Part shown: one piece after another, positions 1 through 13,325 of the stretch
How positions within the stretch are numbered: position 1 is the first letter of the stretch
Layout of the letters: the number at the start of each line of letters is the position of its first letter
Assembly (NCBI GenBank): GCA_028023455.1
Contig: JAQFVV010000257.1
Span: 1,116,001-1,180,000 of the forward strand
DNA: 64,000 bases
Direction: 5' to 3'
Origin: Epiperipatus broadwayi
Lineage: Eukaryota; Onychophora; Udeonychophora; Euonychophora; Peripatidae
Notes under the pieces: model-generated
What the model was told of the DNA's origin: nothing
The model's input: only the letters and a program-made list of their open reading frames with translations
Database searches by the model: none
Position numbers and translations under genes: made by a program

Positions 1-2127
1 TGAACCCTCTGTCTTATAAAAATAATAACCAATGCATTATTATACTTCTATATTAGGATAGTTTGAGATCTTCTAAAGTTTATTAAGTATGTAATAATTT
101 AAAGTGGAATTGTATACATTTATCAGAGAAAAACACTTATTTGTTCAAGTTTTAAAAACAAATTTCAATCATAAATGTTTTTCTTTATTCTCTGAAGCCA
201 CTTTGCTCCTATTACCTGTTCAGTAATGAAAGCATACTTTTTCTCATTGTGAACTCATTTATTTGCATAGGTCAAATATGATTTTTTAAATTCTTTTTTA
301 TTTGTAAACATATGTTTCTACTACATCAAGTCCACTTAATTAAATTCTAGTATATAATAATGTTTTAATGCTAAAAACAAATGTTGAATATTAACTAAAT
401 ATACAACCAGGGCAATCACTGAATTTGTCACAGTGCAGGAGTGTTAATGCAGCAATGGAATGATATACTCTAAAGTTCAAGATTCACAGATCACAGCTCA
501 TATTTTTTCCCTCAGTATTTGAACTTCCGATGAATCTTGAGAAACAAACTATTCAATAATTTATTTATACTGTGCATGCTTTTTAAGAAAAAAGTATAAT
601 CATTAAGAAAATAAAGATATAAAGTACAGATGGAAAATTAATTTAAAAAGTGATATAAACAAATAATTTTGGGCTAATAAATACTGTATTTAAATAAAGT
701 GAATACAGTTTATATTCTATTTCCATCAATGTTTTTTAACACAATCAAACATTTAATGTGCATGTATTATTGTATGACTATATGCTGATCAATCAGATAG
801 ATACAATATATTAATTTGTCATCATTGAAGCTATAAAAATTGTAATAAAACATATAAAAGAATAAATACAGTATATTAAAACAAGACAGATTTTTATTTG
901 AAAATAAAATAATTTGACCCTTAAATAATGTAATTCATCACTAAAAATAATTAAAAATAACAATTAGAAAATGACTCATACATTTTATTTTACCATTTTA
1001 ATCTTCAAATTCTATAATACAAAATATTTATACAAAATAATCAATTTGAATATGTTTTTTTCTTCTTCTTATTTTTAATATATTGTTTGCCAGTGACAAG
1101 ATGACTTCCAATAAACATATCCACTGGAATAATAATTTGAAAAGATTTTCCAGTTAATACTAATTTCCCATCTTATCAGTAACAAATAAATACAAATAAA
1201 GTTGGTGTGCATGTAAAATAATATTAATAGAATATATTCTTTACCAGAAAACTAATTATTTGTATAAAGAAATAAAAAGAAGAGATGAAGCTGGTAAATA
1301 AATATTTTTGACGTTTTACAGTAGAAATGTTAAACCTATTATTATCTCGTTTACCTGTTAGTTTACCGAAAATGTTCAATATTTATTTATTTTTATATAA
1401 ATTAATAACAAATTTATTTGCTTATTACAGTACATTATTTTTTGCATCGTCTCACTATTTAGAAATATTATTAGTAGTAGTTCTTATAATTTATTTATAT
1501 TTTTATTAACGTTACAAATAAATTAATTATTTATAATTACATAAATAATATTTATAAGTCAGATTATGATTTGCTTAATCTATTTTTGAAATAATCATTT
1601 TTTTTTCAATTATAAATAATTTCTTTAGTTATTTATAAATAAATTAGAATGATGATTCTGGATTATTTTTTGTTTTTAATTTTCAAAGAATTTCTATTCC
1701 AAATAGTAATTATGAGATGACTACTATTTTTATTTTTGTCCGTTCTTAAATAAATAATTAATTTAGTGATCCATTTATTATTAACTTCAGTTTATAGTTA
1801 GCGAATTATTTAATTTGGCAAAGTCAACTATTTTTTATGTTTCCTAATTATAATATATATATATATTCTAGAATTAATACTAATAAATTTCATATGCCTA
1901 TATAAAATTCAAATAAAATTTTGCTATAGCCAGCTTATGACATGCACATGTTTTATTTGTATTTTAAATAAGCATAGATAATTTTTTAGTATTAATTTGA
2001 GAATATTTTAATTATTATATTTATTTCGTTTGATATTATGTATATATTTGTATTAAAATGGCTTTCGTATTGTTTATCCTAGTTTGAAATCAGGTCATAC
2101 TCATAGAGCTAACCCATGTGTGCAGAT
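1..2127. other. AT-rich DNA, no gene seen
   Basis: Nothing here supports a gene. The sequence is very AT-rich with many short A and T runs and frequent stops in all frames. The only open frame of note (1327-1509) encodes a low-complexity Leu/Ile/Tyr-rich peptide that AT-rich DNA yields by chance. No repeat recurring elsewhere in the window was recognised. Confidence 0.6.
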
Positions 2128-2480
2128 AAGTACTGATTTAGGGGGGGACTGTTCAGTTGGGCCAGATCATAATATCCTACATGTATACAATCATTGCTCA
2201 CCTTATATTAAGATAGCAATTCCTTAAATTTTAAAGAACAGGCTTTAATCTTCTCATTGATTCTATATATGTGTAGGAGATTATGATCTGGTCCAACTGA
2301 TAAATGCTGATTGTATATGAAATATGTATATTGAAGATCATTTATCTCTTTTACATGTGTGTGGGCCAGTGTATCAGTTGTTTGAGATGGAGTTGAGGAT
2401 GAATGTAGACTGAAAATTCTAAGTTCGAATCTCTCGATTTTATAGCAAACATCCAGTAAACTGAATGAATAGATTAATTA
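2128..2480 (+). repeat. SINE-like repeat with inverted head duplication
   Basis: This repeat recurs at 53212-53445 and, in part, at 39674-39855. The head segment is present twice in opposite orientation: 2151-2195 reads as the complement of 2252-2302 (shared core CAGATCATAAT). The tail (about 2360-2475) contains GAGATGGAGTTGAGGATGAA and a GTTCGAATC block that resembles the B box of a tRNA-derived RNA polymerase III promoter. Dispersal and the B box suggest a SINE. The family name is not known to me and the exact ends are uncertain. Confidence 0.55.
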
Positions 2481-3541
2481 AATAAATTTATGTTTAATCA
2501 TAAATCTGTTTATATTTCAATTTTATTTTATTTTTATTACGAATTATTAAATAATTTGGGCTTTACAGAAGAGTGGAAGAAGGTAGTTAGTAAATAGTTG
2601 AAATAAATTGTCTATAATGGAATCAGTTTAGTATTTAAAAGTAGCATTCATCATACAGAGGTGCATTGTAGGAAGAAAAAAATATCTGCCATTTTTGTTT
2701 AATTTAAGAGGAAGGACGAATTTAAGTCTTTCAGTAAAAAACAAATCTACATTAACTGTATTTCTTCTACATGGACATGAATTATTGTAACAATTTAATT
2801 AAATAAAGAATACTGTATGGATAATGTTTTAAATATTTATAAAAACTATGATATTTTTTGAAATGAAAAGTTTAATTTTGTTTTCTTTTTTGCATAATAC
2901 TATTTACTATTTATAAATTACTGGCAACTAAACGTAAAATCAATTTAATTAAACTGTTGGATAGAAAAAAAAAAGCATTTTGAATGAGATCTGTGATTAA
3001 ATTTCAGAAAGTAAAGAATTTGTTCAGATTTCTTATTACTATGAATGATTATTATTGTCTTTATGAAATGATTTCTTTAATAAATAAATCAATTTTTTTT
3101 TGCTAGTCTTGAAATTGAAGAAAATCAAAAACATTAAATCAAAAGTTGTGGTGGGCAATGAGTTTGAAATATATACATTTTGGTAAAGGTTATTATAGTT
3201 TTCTTAATACATACAGTATCTTAATTTACTCATTTACTTCTTTGCATTCATTATATTAACACATGAACTGCCAACATTTTATTCTAGCTGAAATCACAAG
3301 ACACAGTCACACTGAAAAATATTAAAACACAGTATAATCTTATAAAATTTATATATACTTTTGTTACACATAGTAGAATGAAATATCTTTTTTTAATATG
3401 GAAATGAAAATTATTTTGAAAGATTAATAATATGTGATATACAATATAATGTGGAAGTGAAGAATGAAGTTATATGTTTTAACCCCACAATTTTATAATA
3501 GATAAAACACACAATACTTGCAGAAGAAAATTTTATAGATG
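2481..3541. other. AT-rich DNA, no gene seen
   Basis: No coding potential, RNA gene or repeat shared with the rest of the window was recognised. Short homopolymer runs are common. Confidence 0.5.
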
Positions 3542-3803
3542 CAACTCTCTCCATATAATAGTGCCATATAATGCAAGCAATATCAGTCCTTAGATGCTAG
3601 ATGATTTGTGCATTTAAATTCATATCTATTATCTATTTATTCAATATCATCAGAGCCTTTGATCTGAGAACTGTGCAATCTTGAAACTAGTCTTGAGATA
3701 TTCAATGAATAGGCACTTGATATGAAATTAAATGCACAAATTTTCTGACATTTATTGATTATTATAGGTTGTACTAAGTGCTAGTATTATATGGAGAGAG
3801 TTG
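3542..3803. repeat. Foldback (inverted) repeat
   Basis: Outer ends are exact complements: CAACTCTCTCCATATAATA from 3542 and its reverse complement ending at 3803. Further in, TTTGTGCATTTAA on the left pairs with TTAAATGCACAAA on the right. Small indels break the arms, which are about 110 bp each. This is a head-to-head dimer of an unidentified element and no protein is encoded. It resembles in layout the other inverted dimers of the window. Confidence 0.7.
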
Positions 3804-4910
3804 TTACCATTGTAAGCCATTCTGGTCAAGCAATGATGTTTTAGTAGTTTAAGATATATTTACACTATTAATTATCATGCTACACTTATTTTGTTTTTGA
3901 GAGATTTTCATGAAAATGATTTTTTTAAGATTCTTTGTTACTAATTGTGGTAGTTTACTCAGCTTTATCATTTTATTACTGTTCTCCCTTTTTCTATGTT
4001 CTGTGTTCTCTATTACCAGTTCTCTGTTAATTTGAAAATGAAAATCTTTATTTTGATTTTTTTTCCACTTATAAATGTTGATTACAATTAAGTAAAGCAC
4101 ATTGTAAAATGCACAAGATGCCATTTTATCAATTTTATATTTTTGTCATTATTTGTCTACATGTTTTATCAATAAAGAATGATATATGAATTATACTCAG
4201 TACATTTGTATTTGCTTTTATGCAGTATTCTGTAATTAGATATTTCTTGTTTTGTTTGTATACCCTCTTTGGCTTGTCATAATATTTGCAATTTTTCTAT
4301 TTATTTTTTTTTTTTTTTTATAATTCTTGTGTATACAATATTTATATTTCTCACCATTTCAAACTCATTTGCTAATATGTAGTTTGAAAAGTTTTAAAGA
4401 AACTTTTCAGATAATGTATCATTGTTAAATATCATTTATTTCTAAATAAGGCAATACATTTAGCAGGTATGATACTTTGGGATCAACATCAAAACAAAGC
4501 TATTTCAAATTTATTAAGTAGATTATGTGCTTTAAGTAAATCTTTGTACATTTTTACTTAAAATAAATGCTCATTCACTGTAATACTTTGGATTAAAAAA
4601 AATAAACAAAATTTTATTTTTTAGAGAATAAAGCAAATTCATTTTTTTTCTATGTGAGTATTTTAAATTGTTTTTTAACCTAATTTTATTAAAGATAGTG
4701 GCCTACAAAAGGTAGACTGTAAATTATTTGATTTTTAATCTAGTACTTGAGGCATTATTTGCATAAAATATTGTAATAGTTCTAATTTTTTTAAAAAAAT
4801 ACATTCCTTCATCAGTTTCACCGTATTGTATCAAGTAAAATAAGACATATGCTATATCAAAGTATGCTACATAGTATTTTTTTCTTTTATTTTGTTTTAT
4901 TATTTCATAT
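3804..4910. other. AT-rich DNA, no gene seen
   Basis: No gene or shared repeat seen. Contains a T run near 4304-4319. The open frames on the minus strand (3849-4124 and 4724-4918) are low-complexity and have no recognisable domain. Confidence 0.5.
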
Positions 4911-5131
4911 AAATACAATTATATTTTTTACTTTAAACACTTATTGGAAAATTTTATATATAAAGTGATATTTCAAATGTCTTGCAGTCATCTTCAGAGC
5001 CCCGAGTGATTAAAACATTTTAATGAAATAATCAGTTGGGACTCTGAAGATGACTACAAGACAGTTGAAATGTCAGTTTATATATAAAAGTTTGCAATAA
5101 AGTGTTTAAAATAAGAAATATAATTGTATTT
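4911..5131. repeat. Palindromic dimer of a PLE-tail-like sequence
   Basis: The left arm (about 4911-5010) and right arm (about 5031-5131) are inverted copies around a spacer of about 20 bp. The plus-strand right arm reads TCTGAAGATGACTACAAGAC, then AGTTGAAATGTC, then an AATAAAG-like end. The order TGAANAYGA, short stem, TYGAAA also occurs downstream of the two minus-strand PLE copies of this window (24433-24475 and 53585-53620). I infer that this is a head-to-head pair of Penelope-like 3' terminal fragments. It could also be an unrelated foldback element. Confidence 0.6.
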
Positions 5132-5929
5132 ATGTTGCATTATACTATTATTCATATTGTTCTATCATACCAATTAAAAAAATAATATAAAAGTTTAAAA
5201 AAAATCATTTGTTTGAAGTAATCTATTTGCTGAATTTTTGCTTATTTTAAAGTTTTTTTTTAGTGTCACTGCAATTATTTCTTGCTATAGTTTGTTCCTG
5301 AGTGAGAATAAAACTTTTTTGAAAATGTTATGGAGCATTTATTAGAATTTACAGAGAGCTTTTTATCTGATTTTCTCCATTCTGAAGCTGTGATGAAATA
5401 TATATTTTTCCCTACCTTGTACTCACATACAAACAAAGGTCTATTGAATTATATTTGTATAATTAATTACTATTTAGTGCTTTTTTAAGGAAGTTCTTCA
5501 TCGATGTTGAAATATAGATAATAGCTCTGTGATGTCTAATGTAATCTACAAAATGTAATCTATAGTAGCATAACATTTCACTGCAACATGACACACATAC
5601 ACACACACACATATATATATATATATATTGAGCCGGATTGATTTCCGATTCAATGGTTTTATTACTAAAATTAATAAAGGAAGAACAGCTTCATTTTCAT
5701 TAAATGTCTAATGCTAAAATTTTTATTATTATTTAAAACACATACACATTTATGTTTAAAGTAGATCATTTAATGTTTATAAAATTGATTTTAAAATAGT
5801 TTACTTTCACCGCCTGTTTTAATCAATTTGATTAAAAACAGACAAGCTTGCTAATTATATATTCCTGTTGCTTTTATTTTAGTCATATTTTTAAAGTTAA
5901 TTCTAAAAAAAAAAAAAAAGTGGAGATTT
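5132..5929. other. AT-rich DNA with a CA/TA microsatellite
   Basis: A compound microsatellite, (CA)n passing into (TA)n, lies at about 5590-5627. Nothing else was recognised. Confidence 0.6.
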
Positions 5930-7520
5930 AGTTTTGTATTTGTCATTTTTGTTTCAATTATCCCTGGATGGAAGTCTTAAATTAGATTGAGCGGGAAATT
6001 AATATTTGCCCTGCCTGGAATATAGAATGGACACTAATTAAAGTTTTGCATGGGAAATGTAGCAAGGCAAGGATAGCCTGCCAATTTTAGGAGAGAGAAG
6101 AGATTCATTATTAGATACACACTTGGATTAAGGACTTCTAAGAGTCAGATGGTTTTGAGTAGCTGTTCGGACATTTAATTGCCTGCTAAAAACTTAAATA
6201 ATTATTGACAAACTTCATTGCTGTGCAAGATGTCAAAATCTACCGCTATGGGTTTGCCATCATTAGAATGTCTTGCTAATTTAAACAAAGGATGGACCCA
6301 TGCCTACCAGCTCTCCTTCAGTCATGCCATGAGCTTCTAAAATAAACACTGCCTCTACCTTGCTGCTGTCAAAGGACCTGAAAGATGAACTATTATCAAA
6401 AGTGTGCACTCATCACTAAATCACTAGAACTCTGCCTTACCGTAAGCTAAACTTTTTCATATTCTAGCCAGGGTAGATAAATTGCATTTAATTAAACCTC
6501 TGCTCAATCTAATGATAAATATGTTTTAAAATGGTATTAATTGTTTTTTTATTATTATTTATTATCTATATGTACTCTTTTCTAGTATTTAAAGTGTGTC
6601 TTGGAATCTTAGTTTTAAGATTCCAAGTTTGTTTGCAATTTTCGTTTATCAGGGGGTGCATTAGGAGATTGTATTTTATATGTTTAATATATACCTGATT
6701 ATTTCGTTAACTATTACAAAACACATTGGCAGTTTTCGTAGTCTTTATTTATTCACCTACCCTTAGTTGTAAAATAACGAATCTTTAAGTATATTTCGTT
6801 TGCGCTTTTTGTGCAAACAACAAAATCTTTTTGCTGGCTATTTGTTAAGTTATTTCTTCGGGTTGTCTGAAAGTAGTCATTTCTTTCTGGATTACATAAG
6901 ATCATAATCAAATATCTTTTGCTGTCTTGCAAGTGAGATCAACCACGTTTACTTTGAATGTAGTATTACACGCAGCAGTCTTGCGGCATTTTAATGACAG
7001 TAATTAGAATATTACTGCTCGGACATTCGCGCTGGTTACGTTGATTTCCGGCAGGACAGTAATTGTTTTATTATCCCTGATTCAGGAAGCTAAAGTTGTT
7101 GTTTGTTTTGTAATTTTGCAACTGGCCAGCAAGAAGATATTTTCCTAACCATTTCTTCTATTTTAAGTGAGATAATTTTGCTGCCAAAGTGTTTTATGCC
7201 TTCATGTTTGTCGTACTCTTGTGCACTCTCTGGTAAATATGCGTATGTTAACATAAGTCACTTTTATATTTGTGGCTAGATGTCTTCACTCTATTGCACA
7301 ACTTTTAATAAAATTAATAAATTGTTTAAACTTAATTTGGCTGATGTTTGTCTTTGTGCTTTGATTTCTCAACTGTCTAAATAATATTTAAGATATCTTG
7401 TTCCTCCCTGAGTGTAGTTCGGTGCCTTTTGATTCGCATATCTTGTCCATCCTAAAATAAATGTCTAGTTCCTATTTTCGGACTAGTGGCGCCGCCGGGG
7501 TCAGTATATGCAAATCTCTA
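5930..7520. promoter_or_regulatory. Candidate conserved regulatory region (repeat-free)
   Basis: Compared with its surroundings this stretch is GC-richer, has few homopolymer runs and shares no sequence with other parts of the window. It holds no convincing ORF. It contains several homeodomain-type TAATTA or TAATT cores, CAATTA-like sites, and a perfect octamer ATGCAAAT (7508-7515) beside a short GC-rich patch (GGCGCCGCCGGGG, 7488-7500). In animal genomes such islands of complex non-coding sequence inside AT-rich deserts are often developmental enhancers. That function is inference only. An untranslated exon or an old unique insertion are alternatives. Confidence 0.35.
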
Positions 7521-8449
7521 GGATCTTTCTCCCGTTACAATATATATGTAAAACAGTAAAGTCAGATAGGTATTTGTTCTAGATTTTTTTATAGTACTAT
7601 TCTAATTATACATTGTTTTAGCATAGTTACATTTTATCACAGGATTGTGATTATAATTACCTAATATTTTGACTCCATCTATTTTTTTTTTTTTAATTAA
7701 TACTAAAATAATGAATATCTAATGAAATATATATTTTAAATATTTTGGCATATACATTTTTTATTTAACGTGATATTTATTCAAATAGTAAAATAATAGA
7801 CATGGCAACGATAGGTTTTTAAATTGAAGCTGTTTTTTTTTTTCCAAATTTTTAAAAAATGTTTAAAAGACTTCTGTTTTTTTTATTTTTTATATATACA
7901 ATTTTCTTTTCTCTCAAAAAGCACGTTAAAATGTCATGCATAATAAGATGGCATCAGTATGGTAAAAATAAATTAAAAATGTATGGCTTTTTTTAAATAA
8001 TAAATTACCAACATTAAATTGAAAATTCTTATATAAGATTGCGCAATTTTATAACATTCATGTTTTTAGACATTATTATTTTTTATTCAACTTTATATAA
8101 TTTTAATCAATTCAATATAATTAGTGACTTCAAATCCATTATAGATATATATATATGATTAAATGTATTATTAATTCTCTTACATTAACTAAACTTTTTT
8201 TTTTTTAATTTTTTTTTTAATTTGTTGAAAGTTGAATTTTTTTTATAGTTGGTACCGAGATGGGATTCAGTATGTTAATAAATCTGTTATATATATATAT
8301 ATTGCATTAAGTACATTATGTTTTTTTTTTTTAAATTCACTTACTACTATTATATATATTAGGAATTATAATATTGAAATCACCATTCAATTCGTTATGA
8401 TTTGACTAGTTTTATTTCTAATTAATTTTAGATAGTGATATGAATTAGA
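7521..8449. other. AT-rich DNA, no gene seen
   Basis: Long T and A runs and short (AT)n tracts (for example near 8289-8301). No gene or shared repeat recognised. Confidence 0.5.
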
Positions 8450-9605
8450 ATCTTTTCTTAGAAGTTATAAATACATACATAGTGAGGTCCAAATCCTCTT
8501 CAACTTCAAGATACTTGTTTATAATTGCTTAGCAAAAACTAGAAAAGTTGATATAATTTTTCTTAGCTTATCTAAGCTTATATAATGATACATATATTTA
8601 AACAGCCATAAAAAATGCAAAATTTTAATTAACTGAGATATTTTTAAATTCTAATTTAAATTGTCTAAATTTATACTATAAGGGCAGACTAAACACTCCT
8701 TTAAGTTTCACATAAAACACATTTCATCACTACAATTAAATGTAAATAGAATATATGATACTGGTTTAGAAGGAGTTTTTCAGTATTTTGATTTCTGAGG
8801 GAAGCCCCAAAACCACTGTTGACACAAATTGCTTAAAGTGTTTCAGTGATTTTGAATAATACAGTTAAAAAATGCAACATTCATAAAAAAAACAATCTTC
8901 ACAACTGAAATAGAAATAAATGTAATCCTGTAGTTAAAACATCAAAATAACTCTTGAAATCAAATATCAAAAGTATTTGTAATTAACAACATGCCAAAAA
9001 AATAATAATAGTGAATCATGTAACCTGGCCTCCCTAAAGGAATATCAGAAAAGAATATTTAGCAAGTATTAATAAAAATTATTGTAAAAAAATAAAAACA
9101 ATATTGGATATTTTACTTTTAAAATATTGCATATTATAAAACAATAGTTTGCAAATTTTAGTAATTAGGAAATGACCAAAAAAATTAGCATAATTGTGTA
9201 ACTATAAGAAAAGATCAAATAATTCTCAAAATCAAATATCAAAAATATTAGCAATGAGGAACAAATTTATGTAATAGGAAATTTAAAATAATATTAAAGT
9301 ATTCTACTTTTAAAATAACATATCAAATGTAAGTTATCAAAATAAATTACCAACCCATGATAAAAAAATACTAGCACAGTTACTGAAACACAAATTAGTA
9401 AATAATAATATTTGACAAAATAAATAACTGCTTACATTCAAAAATATATTAAAATTACTTGTCCAATAAAACAAATATAGTTAAAAAAAATTACTAAACT
9501 AATCTTCAAAAGAATGAAACATGTTTATGGGGGCAGAGTAGAATTTGATATTTTTATCAAAATTTTGTTAAATAGTATAAATTTATTAAATGCACATTGA
9601 TTACA

Positions 9606-9803
9606 TAAGTAATATTTACTGAGGCTGTAACCTCGAGCATATGCATGTAAAATGCGATAGTAGGGACCTCTACAGGTGTTTAACCACAAGCTTACCCTCT
9701 TTTCTTCCATAGCATAAGCTTGTGGTTAAACACCTGTAGAGGTCCCTACTATCGCATTTTGCACGCATATGCTCGAGGTTACAACCTCAGTAAATATTAC
9801 TTA
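9606..9803. repeat. Near-perfect 89-bp inverted repeat (hairpin)
   Basis: Left arm 9606-9694 and right arm 9715-9803 pair without a gap and with only three mismatches (9625, 9645 and 9648 against their partners), around a 20-bp spacer. The arms contain CTGTAACCTCGAGCATATGC and TAAACACCTGTAGAGGTCCC (the second as read on the right arm). They are far less AT-rich than the surrounding repeat. The high arm identity says the inversion is recent or maintained. The minus-strand open frame across it is a by-product. Confidence 0.9.
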
Positions 9804-10548
9804 AATAGTATGTAAATAGATATGCTACATGTAATTATTAAATGTGAAAATCAAAACATTATCAATATTTTTTTAATTGCAAAAAAAAAAAAAAATCAAG
9901 AACTTTTGGAGCACAAAAAAAAATGTTGGTGGTATAACAATTCAAAAAACAATATTTTAACAAATAACATTTAATCAAAAAATCAACAAATTTAAGGACA
10001 TGTAAACCATGCTAGATACATATTTTTAAACATAATATTTATTGATGAAGTATGGCTTTAATTAATTTATATGATTAGATGTACAGGACTTATTATATAT
10101 TTACATATTATACTTGAGTTTGCATTAAGAGAATTAATATTGCATATCTAAATATGTATAAACAAGTAGTGTAGAATTAATAAGGATATGTGTTTGTCTG
10201 GTAAATTTAAACTGGTTTTATAGGTTAGTATTTAGTTTTAAAAACTGTAAAAAACATATAATTCCTAATTAAAAAATGAATTTCAAAGACAATATGTTAA
10301 TATTTGACCCATTTTTATGAAAAAAAACAAAACAAAACTCTTATAGAAATAAGCATAATCATGTCACCAAAAAAATTAAATATCAAAAATATTAATAATT
10401 ATGAAACAACCTCAAAAGAAAAAAAAGTTAGTGTAATAACATGATCAAAAAAAACCCTAAATACTTCTAGAAAACAAATATCCAAAATATTATTAGTAAA
10501 TAGTAAGTAGTAAATGTTCAAAAATATCAGTACAATCATTGACCAAAA

Positions 10549-10795
10549 ATATAAAAGAAGCAAATTATTGGTATTATAAAAAAACAAAACAATACTAACA
10601 TATTTTAGTGTTAAAATATGGTAGCGGACATTGAACACATGCTCTTCTAATGTAAATATAATAGCGGAAAAATATATAAAAGAATCAAATTGCTAATGTT
10701 ATAAAAAACAAAAAACAATACTAACATATTTTACTTTTAATATATGGTAGCAGACATTGAACATATGCTGTCCTAATGTAAATATAGTAGCTGAA
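10549..10795. repeat. Tandem duplication of about 121 bp
   Basis: Two adjacent copies (about 10549-10669 and 10670-10795) share the blocks ACAATACTAACATATTTTA, GACATTGAACA and CTAATGTAAATATA. The unit belongs to the surrounding AT-rich repeat. The open frame over the first copy has no coding signature. Confidence 0.75.
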
Positions 10796-11300
10796 AATGA
10801 ATTGCATGAAGTAATACTAGAAAGAATCTTGAATTAAAAGTATTTTAATATTACAATTAACAAAGAAGCAATCAATTAGATATTTTAATTTTGAGTTACA
10901 TTAAAATCCTAAAATATAGCAGCAGAATACAGGTAAAAGGTACTTAATTAATGAATTCCATCCTGAAAAACAGACTGAAACTAAAATATTTTAATTTATG
11001 TAATTAAGAAGCATCATATTTTATATGTCATCAAATGTTTAATTAGGAAAGAAATATTAGTAACAAATGTAAGTCATTTATAATGAATATTAAAATTAAT
11101 AATTAAAACTATAGAAACATATTACACATGATTAAAAAGATAAATTAATTAGCCATCATGAAAATTTAAAAAAGATTTTATATTACCTCAATGATATGCA
11201 AGCTGGTGACTTTATGTGTAGACAGAAAAAAAAAATTACTGGGGCTACTTTGTCATCCCAAAGGTCTAATAGTTGACCTCTTATTTTTTAATGAGTACTA

Positions 11301-11769
11301 AAAAATTCCATCTAAAAAATTTAAACTAACTATTTAAAATATTTAAAATGTTAATTAACAAGGAATGTTTGCTTTGAAGGAAATTCCTACAATAATTACA
11401 TGTGGAAGTACTTCATTGTGATTATTTTTGATCAATATATAGACATAATATTACCAATAAATACCAAAGCAGGGAGGAGGGGGGGTAGAAAAGTTGCTTT
11501 CAGGATTGTCATCATCACATGAGGTGTTACAAAGGTTTGATACTTACATCTAAAGCAACAGTGTTTTGTCCATCATACAAAATAAATTTTTTTTTTTTCA
11601 AATTTATACATGTTGTTTATTTGCTATTTTTTTAAATTTAATTTGAATTTATTGTTTTATTTATGATTAATAGTAATGAACATCTGTTAAAGTTTTTCTT
11701 GGAAATATGTTTTTATTTTTATTTTATTTTACTATTCTTATTGTCTTTTTAGTGTGGATGTGATGGTAA
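11301..11769. other. AT-rich DNA, no gene seen
   Basis: No gene or shared repeat recognised. A short G run (GGAGGAGGGGGGG near 11474) stands out from the AT-rich background. Confidence 0.5.
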
Positions 11770-12546
11770 AATAGCCTTGATATTAACATCTGTTCATCTA
11801 TTTAACTATCTAGTTATCTGCCTTTCTATTTATCTGTCAGTCTATAGTCATCTATCTATACATAATCTTTTTCTATTTCTATAAGTTTTTCTATGTATCT
11901 AATTGTCTATTTATCTGGTATTCTACTTATCAATTTATTTATGCATCCAGCAATCCATTTAACTGTCTAGCCAACCATCTGATTTTTATCTACCTCTCTA
12001 TCTAGTACATATTTATTTACCTGTTCCTATATGTTTATCTATCTACTTACTTAGCTACATACTTATTTATTTATCTATCTACTTATCTATCTATTCAACC
12101 ATTTAACTACATAGATAGATAAAAGTACGTAGGAGACAAGTAAATGAATCGCCTGATAATTGAGTAGATATATGGATATAATAAATAGATAGATAGAAAG
12201 ATAAGTATTTAGTTAGATAGATGGTGAATGATTAAATAGTTAAGTAGACAAAGTGTTGGGTGGATAAATAAATAGATATAAAAAGCAGATAGACAGATAG
12301 ATAAATATATAGACAAATGGGGGCAGAGGTAGATAGATGAATTGATTGATGGATGACTAAATAGATAAATAAATTGGATAGTGAACAGACTGATTAAGAA
12401 CAGATAGATACAATGGTAGATATATAGATTGATTTGTGGTTGGGTGATAAATATTTAGGTAAATGAATGTTTTCATAGACAGATGAATAAATATATAAAG
12501 AGTTATTTAAATGCATAGATTAATAGATCAATAGATAGGTAGTCAT

Positions 12547-12621
<75 letters not shown>

Positions 12622-13292
12622 TAAATCGATGCTTGGATAGATTGATAGGTGAGTAGATATTTAGATACATAGATATATGGATAGATTAAAGAATGACTAA
12701 AACAATAGACACAGTTAAATGGATGGTAGGAAAATAGATATAGACATGGGTGAATAGATAGATAGACAATCAGATAAATAGTTATAGAGTTAAATGATGG
12801 ATGAATGAATAAGTGAATGGATAAATAGATAAATATATTGAGACAAATAAACATATAGAGAGACAGACAGATAGATGAACATTTAGGTAGATAGATAAAT
12901 TGATAAAATAAAGTATGGATGGTTGACTGATTGTCAAATGGATGCTTAAATGCATAAATAAATAGTTAGAAAACCAAATAAATATATAGATAGAGAATCA
13001 TACAGAGAGATAGAATGATATATTGATAAACATATAAAGACAGACATATAGATAAGCATTTAAATAGGTAGCTAAATAAAAGTTGAATGGGTGGTGAAAT
13101 AGTTAATGGATGATTGGATGAATAAATAAGTAGATAGAAAACATATAGATCGATAAACATATAGACAAATGGATAGATAGATAGAAGATAAATAGATAAG
13201 GAATGAATGGATAGTTGTCTAGATAGTTAAATGAAATATTAGATGGATAAATAAATTGATAGGTTGAAAATCAGATAAATAAATAGATATAC
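11770..13292. repeat. Degenerate GATA/TATC array with strand switch
   Basis: From about 11770 to 12110 the plus strand is built on TATC/TCTA words. From about 12110 to 13290 it is built on the complementary GATA/TAGA words. Most of it is heavily decayed. One tract, about 12548-12620, is an essentially perfect (GATA)n of about 18 units. The Tyr/Ile/Ser-rich frames at 12543-12854 and 12966-13160 on the minus strand are translations of the array and not genes. The array directly abuts the 5' end of the solo LTR. Confidence 0.85.
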
Positions 13293-13325
13293 TGAAGCGG
13301 AATCTGAGATTCAGATTGCGCTTCA
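13293..13325 (+). other. Terminal hairpin of the solo LTR
   Basis: Perfect 7-bp outer stem TGAAGCG/CGCTTCA, one G-G mismatch, then inner stem AATCTGA/TCAGATT with a GAT loop: 14 of 15 possible pairs form. The same place in the other LTRs carries different but still self-complementary arms, so pairing rather than sequence is kept. Confidence 0.85.

Larger units (their letters stand above)
8450..11300 (-). repeat. AT-rich dispersed repeat, reverse orientation
   Basis: This A-rich stretch is built from imperfect repeats of motifs such as CAAATATCAAAAATATTA and TTAAAGTATTCTACTTTTAAAA. Its reverse complement matches pieces of 17040-17790 and 25880-26400. The clearest matches are 10740-10795 against 17563-17612 (the AGCATATGTTCA region) and 11160-11300 against 17040-17165 (the AAATAAGAGGTC region). 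No ORF is supported. It may be the AT-rich body of an old mobile element or a degenerate satellite. Confidence 0.6.

Noticed and set aside
12543-13160. Tyr/Ile/Ser-rich minus-strand frames
   Set aside because: They follow the GATA array and have no other content.
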